From assembly GCA_020081605.1 (NCBI GenBank), contig JAHREC010000049.1:3658001-3722000 (forward strand): a DNA stretch of 64,000 bases, written 5' to 3'. A program made the translations under genes and the position numbers. Source of the DNA: Albifimbria verrucaria. Its lineage: Eukaryota; Ascomycota; Sordariomycetes; Hypocreales; Stachybotryaceae. Each line of letters begins with the position of its first letter. Position 1 is the first letter of the stretch. The notes beneath the pieces are model-generated. The model was given only the letters and a program-made list of their open reading frames with translations, did not search any database and was not told the DNA's origin. Positions 55,404 through 64,000 of this stretch are shown here, piece after piece.

Positions 55404-58400
55404 TTAGATAGGCTCGTCACGGGGTTCAATCAAGACCTCGTTGACGGCAACATGGGGCGGCTGGCACACCGCATAGACGATCGACGACGCCACATCCTCC
55501 GCGTCAAGCACCTTGGCCCCAGAGGGCTCTCCGTACTTCTTCAATGCCTCGGCGTCCGTCGACATGCCCAGCAGCTCGGTTTCTGTGTTGCCGGGCTGGA
55601 TCGACGTCACGCGAAGCCCCGTGCCCGCCGTCTCGAGACGCAGGCTCTGTAGTGTTGCCTCTACGAAAAACTTGCTGGCCGAGTAGACGCCCAGTCCGGG
55701 GAACACCTTGCGGCCGGCGTCGGACGAGATGGCCACGATGTGTCCGCCGCCCCGGCTCAGCATGCCTGGCACGGTCGACGAGAGACAGTGGAGCAGGCCC
55801 TTGCAGTTTACGTCCACGGTCCGCTCCCATTCGTCTGTCTGGTTGTTGGCCATCATGGTAAAGTACATGACGCCCGCGCAGCTGACGAGGATGTCGATGG
55901 GGCCGAGCTTCTCGCTGGCCTCGTGCATCAACGACTCAACCTGTGCCTTGTTTGTGACGTCCGTCTTGTGAACGAGCACCTTTCCTCCGTAGCCTGCGCA
56001 CTTGCGCTTGACGCCCTCGAGAGCCTCCGTGCGACGCGCTGCGAGTGCAACGTGGGCACCTTCCTTGCAAGGCCGGCGGCTACCGCTGCGCCGATGCCTG
56101 ACGATGCACCAGTCACGACGGCAACGCGACCAGCCAGGCGGCCCTTGTTTCGGCGCTTAGAAACACCGTTCACGCCGTTTGCCTGTCGGCGAGGAGGTTT
56201 CGAAACCCAGCCTCGAGAGTAAAAGTGTCGGGTGTACTTTTCCAGGATGGTGCAGTCCATCGTCGGGCGCTGGAGCCCGCACTGTTCTAGAATAGGCCTC
56301 GTAGCATCATCCTTGAGCACCATGACGGACTGCAGGACTTCGGCGGTAGGCATGCCACCCCGGAGAATGTCGACGGTGAGAGGATCGTCACCTCCCCGGT
56401 CAGATCCTCGCTTGTCGTTCCACATCTCCACCCACTCCTCCCAGGGTAGTCGCTTGGTAGAGTAGCCAAGCTCACCCAGCTTCTGGAACAGATCCTCAGC
56501 AGACACCGGGTTAGGTTCTCCAAGGTGGAATACCCGCTGCTTGGTCTCCGTGTTGTCTGCAAGGGCAACGATGGCCTTGCTGACAAAGTCGATCAGGGTC
56601 ATCTCCGCGAGCCAACCGTCGACCTGAGGGGCGTAACCCAGCTCCAGCGACTCGGCAATCAGTGCATTTAGAAGATCGTAGCCGTTTGTGACACCTGTCT
56701 CGCTGTGGGCTCCGATCGTGCCAGGCCTGTAGATCCGGGTAGGAATACCCCTGCGAGCGGCTTCTTCTACGAGCTTCTCGGCCACCCACTTCGTCTGACC
56801 GTAGCCATCGAGAAGCTGGTTCGGCACGGCGTCAAAGTCGATCATGGCATCTTCAGACCAGCCCTCCTTGGACGGAGGCAGAACTCCGTTGGTGGAGATG
56901 TGGTGCACGGTGGCACCGCTGCGAGAAGCCAAGCGCAGCACCTCCTTGGTACCGCCAATGTTGGCGTTGCGAAGCGCGGCGTAGGGGTAGACGAGGTTGA
57001 CGGCGGCAGCGGCGTGCACAATGACCTCGACACGGCTCGCGAGCTCTTCAAAAGCCTCGGGAGAGATGCCGAGTCGGTTTCGCGCCATGTTGCCGGGCAG
57101 GATCTCGAGGCGATCAAGAATGGAGTCGTCCCAGATGCCCAGGTCGACAAGGTGCTTGCGGACGCGAGCCATGCAACCGGGGCGGGCCTCATCAGAGGGC
57201 TCAGGGCAGCGTACGAGACAGATGATATGAGCGCTGGTGGTGTCCAACAAAGTTTTCAGCAGGAATGCACCCAGATAGCCCGTAACACCCGTCAGAAGAA
57301 TGGTATCGACATCGCTAAGCCGGCGCATCGACGCACCCGTGGATTGGATATCCTCGGGCAGCTCGCTGTCGGCGCGCAGGACTGCGGGCAGATCTGCTTG
57401 CACCGCCGCGGTGTGACCGTCGCGAGCGGCGCGGACGGCCTCCAAATGGCCCTCCAGGGTGGGAGTACCCGCTAGAGGTCCTAGCGGCACAGGGAATCCA
57501 AAAGTCTTGGTCATTCTGGTGGTGAGGTCGGCGAGAACCAAGGAGTGTCCTCCAAGGTCGAAAAAGTCGTGCTTGGGGGTAATGGTGGAGGCAGGGATGT
57601 TGAGAGAGGCGGCCCACAACTTGATGATGGTTTCCATTTTGATTCGCGTGTTCTGCTCTGCGCGGGTGGGCGACTTTGGCGACCGCGGGCTGGGTGGGGA
57701 GGCAGCGCCTTAGTGTCGATCTTGCCCGACACGCCGTGCGTCGGGAGCTCCTCGAGCTCGACCCAGAAGGGCGGGATCATGTAGTGGGCGAGGTGGGCGG
57801 AGAGGGCTCGGCGGGCGACCGGGCTGTGGCCCGAGTCATCGATGACGGGAATGGTGCGGCCACGGGGTCTTCATCCCGGACGATGTAGGCGACCAGCTGT
57901 CGCTCCAAGCCGTCACCGTGAGCGACAACGGCACAGTCCCGGACGGCAATGTGCTTCACAATTGCACTTTCGACAGCTCCCGGCTGGATGGTGTATCCTC
58001 GCGTCTTAATCATGCCTCCGACACGGCCGGTAATCTCGAGCAGGCCAGACTCAAGCAAGCGCGCCATGTCACCGGTCCTGTACATGCGGGCACCCCTCTT
58101 GGTCTCAAAAGGATCGCTCTGGAAGGCGTTGGCGGTCGTTTCTGGGAGGTTAAGGTACCCCGAGCCAGGAGGTCTCCGCCAACGTAGAGCTCACCGCTCA
58201 CGCCAGGACCGACTCTGTTGCCGGCCTCGTCCAGGACGTAGGTGTGCTCAGGATCCAGCGGGGGACCGACCGGGCAGACACTGACCTGGGGGTCGAAGAA
58301 AGTCTTGATGTCTCCAACGGCGACCTCGTGGGTTTCGCTGGCGCTGTATACGTTAAGGAGACGGGCGTTTGGCATGGCTGCGAATGAGCGGCGGCAGAGG

Positions 58401-59244
58401 TCGGTTGTGACCACCTCGCCGTTGAGCCATAGTGTGCGCAGCTCCGGGAGAATGTCTCCCAAGTTAGGGTGTCTTGAGAGAACGGTGGCTAGGAGAGTGG
58501 GGTCATGAGCGTCTCCGTGACGTGCTTGGAGGCTAGAAACTCCACGAGGGCAATTGGGTCGTAGCTGGCGCTGTCGGGAACGGCAACCACGGTGGCGCCC
58601 CTGATCAACGGCCGAAGCATCTCCCAGACGAAAAAGACATTGCAGGCTACACGGTCTCCCGGGTGCAGGTTGCTCACACCAAATCTGAGGTTGTACGAGC
58701 GCACAGCAGCCCTGTGAGGGTTGGCAATGCCTTTGGGCTGGCCAGTGGTACCGGAAGAGTACGACACAAAGGCGAGGCGCTCGAGATCGTCTTCGGCCGG
58801 CAGGAGGCTTCGCAACTGTGGGGGCGCCCTGTGTCCGTTGCTTGTCTTTTCGGGCTCGTCGATGATTATGATGGGCACGTCGGTCTTGAGGAGGCCGGCG
58901 TGGGCCAGCTGTGTGAGCACGACGGTGGGCTTGGCGTCCTCAATGACTTCGCGCAGGAGGCCAGACGGGTAGGCCAACTCCAGTACCAGGAAAGCACCAC
59001 CGGCGCGAAGGGCAGCGAGCGAAGCGATCACGTAGTCGGCGCTTCGGCCCATGAGCACACCGACGAGGTCATCGCGGCCGACGCCATGTTGGCGGAGGCG
59101 GTCAGCGAGTGCCCAAGTTTCACTGTCGAGCTCGGCGTAGGTGAGGGTACGCGACTCGTCCTCGAGGGCAATGGCGTCTGGGGTAGCTTGAGCCTGCTGC
59201 TCAAAGAGAGCAGCGAGGTCCTTGTTGATGTCAATGGCAGGCAT
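55404..59244 (-). CDS. ATRR: NRPS-like glycine betaine reductase (A-T-R-R, ATRR type)
   Basis: A four-domain enzyme of about 1280 aa. The adenylation domain (1 to ~520) has LTYAELDSETWALADRL, the A3 core SYSSGTTGQPKGIANPHRA, CNVFFVWEML and YRTGDMARLLESG. The carrier domain has DFFDLGGHSLVLADL (Ser for phosphopantetheine). R1 is an extended-SDR thioester reductase (ILLTGVTGYLGAFLLKTLL, IVHAAAAVNLVYPY, YGQTKWVAEKLVEEA). R2 is a classical SDR (VAVVTGASSGIGAAVAAGL, VSCAGVMYF, VYSASKFFVEATLQ). There is no condensation domain. Known of this architecture: the Aspergillus ATRR reduces glycine betaine to choline via betaine aldehyde. The same substrate is inferred here from domain order. Five one-base losses (near 58505, 58160, 57865, 57700 and 56066) split the frame. 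Confidence 0.85.
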
Positions 59245-62200
59245 GTTTCCAGCGCTGACACCGGAGGCACGAAGCGATCGCCAATTGCACTACGCAAAGT
59301 GGACGGGATCGCTTGAAGCGGTCGCGTGGAACTCGATTGGGGAATGTCTCACACGACTTGCGATTCACAAGGATAGATTAGACCATACAAGGTTTCGAAC
59401 CAGTATGGGTAGTGAAAGAGGTAAGGGTATCACAGCTTGATCCAAGCTGTCTCACGAAGAAGCAAGAGACGAAAACGAAAAACAAACAAGAACAGAAAGT
59501 CGTCAAGGTCTGCGGAGATGAATTTCACGGGGACTGAGATTTGGTATACTTATATATTAGGGATCCACTCTCGTGGACATGCCCGCTGTGGGGGAGGGAG
59601 GGGTTCAGTAGTCTGGTCAAGCGGGACATTGGAGATGGTGAGGGCCTCGCGAGTCCCTTTGGCCGAATGCCGTCTGCACACCGCGCGGTCAATGTCATCA
59701 TGACCCTTGGGGATACGTCGCGATTGGCGGTCTGCAGGCAATTTTCAGGTTTCCTATCGGGTCGTCGGGGAGAGTGATGGGCAAAAGCACGGCACGTCGG
59801 CGTGGGGGAAAGAATTGGGGGACGACATGATGATTGGACTATTGGGATGTGAAGCTTTGGGTCTAGGTGTGGGAGGGATGGAGGCCGGCGGTTCTGGTTG
59901 GTTCAGTACCTGGCCAGACAACGCAGAGAGGGTGGCAGTGCGGGCAAACCACCGGGATTGTTTGGCCACCGACGCCATAACTCTGGGACCTGTGAGGCTG
60001 CATATCCATCGAGATGTGGGTGGGAGCGAAATGTGGACGAGATGGGTGACATGATTGGAAGGTTTGTAGTTGCTTTAGGTAACGGCTCGCGGAGGTCCGA
60101 CAGCCGGCGTGGGATGAACTACGTGGTGGTTAGTAAAAGGTCAATGGAGTGAGTGAGGTAGGTATGGAGTAAGGGCCGCTGGCTGGAGCAAAGGTAAACT
60201 GGAGTAGCTGGAGAGCACGGAGTAAACACCGCTGGTTGCTGGTGCAGCTCGTGTCCATTTCTCAACAAAGCGACGGATTTAGTTGGGAAAATGGTCGAGG
60301 TTCGGCCACGATAACCGTAATTGCCTTATCGCCCCACGCAGCAATCCACTTGCATCCACCGCTATGGGTGTGGTTGTCGTCCTTTGCTCTGCGCTGACAT
60401 GTGATGAAGCTCCCTGAGCCCCTAATGCCCCTAAAGCCCCGGAGCCCCACGCTGGACAAACGGTTTCTGGTCCCGCGAGAGAGCAATTGTCGACCTCGTG
60501 CAAGCCGTTTTGGTAGTTCCAGCCGGTCAACATCGTGGCATCGCCTTATTTGCTGATGCCCAGGTTTGTAGTCGCGTGTCATGGCGTTGCGATTCCGGCA
60601 GACAATTAAGCTAGGGTCTCAACACTGCAGCATGCAAATAGTGCCATCTGCTTCGAGCACAGTTGTGATAAGCCTTGCAGGAACTGCAAAACGTAGCCAA
60701 TGATGGTGGGAAATGGGAAATTGGTCGCGTGATACCCAGTCTCGAAGGCGTGTTTAGCTTTACCGACTGTTTGGAGAAGGATTCTTGTCGTGGACCACCA
60801 ACCCGATGAGGCAGTCGCACGCGGACGTTGAGCAGATGTGAATGGCTAAGGACGGCTTGCAGCGGTGATTAACGTTAGTCGAGAGCTACGATCCTTGTTC
60901 ATGTTTTTTTGCTGTTGCAACTTTGCAATTGAACCGATACCGTGCCCAGCAAGTCAACCTGGTAGTCTCTCCTGGCAACAGATTGACAGAGCTCGAGAAA
61001 TACAACTCAAGGAACCCAGTCCAAGGAATCCAGGTCAAGAATGTGCCACAGAAAGATTTCACGGATGAACGACGTGATGTGCGAGCTGCATGTCCAGGGT
61101 AGGCCGTGAAATAAATTGAGTCGAGAACGTGTGGATCCGGATATTCCAATGTTAGCGCAGCCCAATGAGATGACACTCATTAATTAGGTGTTAGGCCAAA
61201 ACGATGTAAGCTGAGAAATTGCTGCAAGACCATTCTCATCTACCCTACTGTTTCTGCGAGGTGCACGGTGGCACTGATAATCTTAAAAGGCAGCCGTCTT
61301 GCTCCCGCTGAATTCGTCAATGGTCTGTTGAAGGCCCCAGCCAATGTCTGAGAAGGAAATGATTGCTCCGTGCAACAAGATGATCTGTCAATGGCTGGTG
61401 GCCAGGGCTGCTACTAACAGTTTGTAAACGCTGTAAGGCGTCAGGTTTACTGATCCGGTCAGCCAGAAAGAGGGTGTCCCCAGAATCGGGTATCATATCG
61501 TTGACACAAGCATTCCCTCACGCGCAGTACGATTCGCATGTGTTGACGTCGATCCTGTTGCTCATCGTCATCGAGTCAGAGTCATCGAATCAGAAAATCG
61601 CAAGGATGCAAATGCGCTAGCCTGCCCAAATGAAGCTCGCAAGTTCAGGGTAGGAGCGCACGGATGTAGGATGGACACGCCGTCGCGGTGGTGATTTCAA
61701 TTGGCTTAGGGTGTTCCTTGCACAGCTGAGATGAGAGGTCGAGGCCGTTCCGTGACCGGATGCGGGAGTTGTTTTGGCAAGCTACACTCATCGCGAGGAA
61801 AATGGTCATGTTCATTGCGGTTCGACTTTGGGATTCAGCACATGTCTACTGGAGCAAACGTTAGCATGAGCACTCCCAAGGCCGTAACCTCACCAGTTAC
61901 ACGTGGAGCTTGGCTCAGGCGACAGTGGGAGCTCTCGTCGAAATTACAGGGCTCTTCTGGACTAGCCCAGCAAATCGCAGCTGAACAGACGCCTTGGCCG
62001 GCTTTCACTTGCCGATGCACCAAGCACCCAGGGCTGGGCCGCCGCCGCTGATTCGCCAATCTGGCAGATGCGCGCAGATCCAGGCCTGGACCCATGAGGT
62101 CATGGATGGGTAGGCAAGATTTGCGATGTAACAGCAGCTTGGCGCTGCGTCTGCTCCCTCCACTTGGGAAAAATAAGAATAAGGGAGAAGTGCATCGAGG

Positions 62201-62377
62201 CTAAAGAAAAAGCCCGAGTTTATTTTGTGCTGTTTTGGGTTGCCTGTTTGCTCCTTCCCCTCTTTCCGTCATTTGCCTGTGGCTTTCCTCTTCCAACTCA
62301 ATTCCTGCCGTCGCAAAACAAAACAAGACACCATCCATCACCAAGCCCCATCGCGAGCGCATCAATCAACCACCACC
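59245..62377. promoter_or_regulatory. 3.1-kb divergent intergenic region between ATRR and PNS1-like genes
   Basis: No supported gene on either strand. A TATA-like TATATAAG on the minus strand (plus-strand 59549-59558) lies about 310 bp upstream of the ATRR ATG. CT-rich sequence (TTCCCCTCTTTCC, 62253-62266) and CAAAACAAAACAAG lie just before the PNS1-like ATG. The length is unusual for this gene-dense block. A missed gene or ncRNA cannot be excluded. Confidence 0.45.
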
Positions 62378-64000
62378 ATGGGTGAGGCCGACCGGTACTA
62401 CAACCCTGGCCAGCCCCAGAATGGCCAGGGCTACGACTACGGGCAGCAGTATTCGCGACCACCACCGCCTCCGCCTCCGTCTCAGCAGGCTTATGGAAAC
62501 TATGGACAGCAGCCCCCTACAACGGTGGCTACCAGCAGGATTACAACGCAGGATATCAGCAAAACCAACAGCCCGACGAGTATCCGCTGCAGCAGCCCCC
62601 GCCTGAGTACAGCTATGCGCCCGCGCAGCCCGTCGGCGACGAGAAGTATTCTTTGACCAGGCTTTCAAGGTCGACAAGCCCAAGTACAACGACCTTTGGG
62701 CGGGATTGCTGGTGAGTCGACACGTCTACCACCATAACCATAACCGCGACTAACCTCTGCAGTTCATCGCAGCTTTTGGCGGTTACGTCGCCATCTCTGC
62801 CCTTGCTCTCTATAGTTATAGCCGGCACAAGTCGACGAATGGTGATGGAATCTACGATGGCAGCAACTCGTTCAGCCTCGACACCAACACCATCCTCCTC
62901 TTCGTCTTCTGTCTTGTCGTCTCCATCGTTCTATCGTATGGATACGTCTGGCTAGCTCGTTTATTCCCAGCCAATTTATATGGGTTACAGGTATTTCTGA
63001 GCCCTGAGAACTTTGTCATGATCCGGAGCATTGGCTGATGACTACTAGGTATCTTGAACATCATCTGGGCTTTCGGAACCGCAATCTTCTACCTCTACAA
63101 GAGATACTACCCCGCCGGTATCGTCTTCTTGATATTCGGAGTATTCCTGGCGTTCTGTTTCTATACATGGATCTCGCGAATTCCCTTTTCTGCGCTCATG
63201 CTCAAGACAAGCGTTGACGTCAGCAAAAAGTACGGCCATGTCTACCTCGTCAGCTTCCTCGGTGGACTCGTCGCTACGGCTTTGGCAGCTTGGTTCTCCA
63301 TCACCCTTGTCGCCATCTACGTTCGCTGGGAACCCTCGCCCAATAACCCTTCATGCGCCGACGGCGGGTGCAGCAAGTCCAAGGTCATTGGCTTCATCGT
63401 CTACATCACCTTTGCCATGTACTGGATCTCCGAGTGGCTCAAGAACACCATCCACACCACCATTGCCGGCGTCTACGGTTCATGGTACTTTTGCCCTCAC
63501 AACTTCCCCAAGGACGCCACCCGAGGTGCCCTCAAGCGCTCTCTCACCTACAGCTTTGGATCGATTGCGCTTGGTAGCTTGCTCGTGGCCATTATCCGCT
63601 TCCTTCGCCAGCTTTGCTCTTTTGCCAGGAGCCAGTCTGCTTCCGAGGGAGGCATTGCGGGCATCGCCGGTTATGTCCTCTTCTGCGTACTGGGTTGTCT
63701 CATCTCGATTTTGGAATGGGCCGCCGAGTTCCTCAACCGTTACGCCTTCTGCCACATTGCTCTCTACGGCAAAAGTACTTCAGCGCGGCGTCTGATACGT
63801 GGAAGATGATCAAGAACCGTGGTCTTGATGCGCTCATCAACGTAAGTACGCAAGCTCCTATTGCTTGTACCATGCTGACCTTGACAGGAATGCTTGATCG
63901 GACCTGTTTTGTCTTTTGGCGCCATCTTCATCGCCTACGCCTGCGCCCTCCTTGCCTACCTGTACCTGCTCTTTACCGACCCCAGCTACAACCGCAACGG
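62378..64000 (+). CDS. PNS1: PNS1/CTL (choline-transporter-like, SLC44) membrane protein, partial
   Basis: Runs off the right edge. A Gly/Gln/Tyr/Pro-rich cytoplasmic N-terminus (YYNPGQPQNGQGYDYGQQ, PPPPPPP) is followed by KYNDLWAGLL and then many TM helices. FIAAFGGYVAISALALYSY and ILLFVFCLVVSIVLSYGYVW come first, then NIIWAFGTAIFYLYKRYY and SFLGGLVATALAAWFSITLV. The CTL hallmark is GSWYFCPHNFPKDATRGALK, with ALKRSLTYSFGSIALGSLL. YAFCHIALYGK and RGLDALIN precede the last intron seen. Introns: near 62712-62761, 62990-63048 and 63842-63888. Breaks at single missing bases lie near 62515 (C), 62655 (T), 62970 (T) and 63775 (A). Yeast Pns1 itself has no proven choline transport. Confidence 0.9.

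Noticed and set aside
55404..59244. Secondary-metabolite NRPS cluster
   Set aside because: No condensation domain, and no tailoring, transport or regulator genes next to it. The A-T-R-R order fits the primary-metabolism betaine reductase.
59375..59410. tRNA T-loop-like word (GGTTTCGAACC)
   Set aside because: No acceptor stem, D-arm or anticodon arm at suitable distances on either strand.

Overview
The window is a gene-rich stretch of a filamentous ascomycete nuclear genome. Evidence: short GT-AG introns (about 45-65 bp), a Zn2Cys6 transcription factor, an F-box/WD40 sulphur controller, an RNA-silencing RNA-dependent RNA polymerase, an NRPS-like A-T-R-R reductase and a fungal LPMO. Gene content suits a Sordariomycete, perhaps Hypocreales, but no marker in the window proves the order. 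Almost every multi-kb gene is interrupted by one-base shifts at homopolymer runs (mostly a missing C, G, A or T). Genes of unrelated conserved families all show them, so I read them as consensus sequencing errors, not pseudogenes, and annotate through them.

Layout. 0.9-10.7 kb is a housekeeping block: sulphur controller F-box/WD40 protein (-), small CHZ-like protein (+), a single-pass membrane protein (+), tRNA pseudouridine synthase PUS1 (+), Mediator subunit 22 (-) and a DUF3431 protein (-). 12.2-17.3 kb holds a single-pass surface glycoprotein with a repetitive tail and a bestrophin-like channel. 17.3-26 kb is gene-poor and more AT-rich. It carries unusual genes: a small cytolysin-like beta-sandwich protein, a fucose-lectin-like propeller, a toxin-type deaminase-like protein and a secreted alpha/beta hydrolase, plus a ~77-bp tandem repeat array. 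27-31.4 kb has an MBL-fold hydrolase and a thioredoxin-reductase-like flavoprotein tail to tail, then a hypothetical gene. Inverted copies of a ~150-bp dispersed element lie at 24.4 and 32.8 kb.

34-38.4 kb has an allantoate-permease-family MFS transporter, an NmrA-like reductase and a pepsin-like protease. 39.5-48.6 kb has RIO1 kinase, then a Zn2Cys6 regulator and an RdRP gene sharing a 580-bp divergent promoter. 48.9-53.7 kb has a membrane-anchored arylsulfotransferase and an LPMO with an acidic CPAD-repeat tail. 55.4-64 kb has an NRPS-like glycine-betaine reductase (A-T-R-R architecture) head to head, across 3.1 kb, with a PNS1/CTL choline-transporter-like gene that runs off the window.

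Functional links are suggestive only: the betaine-to-choline enzyme beside a CTL-family gene, and the clustering of lectin, cytolysin-like and deaminase-like genes in one accessory stretch. No RNA genes, CRISPR arrays or intact transposons were recognised.
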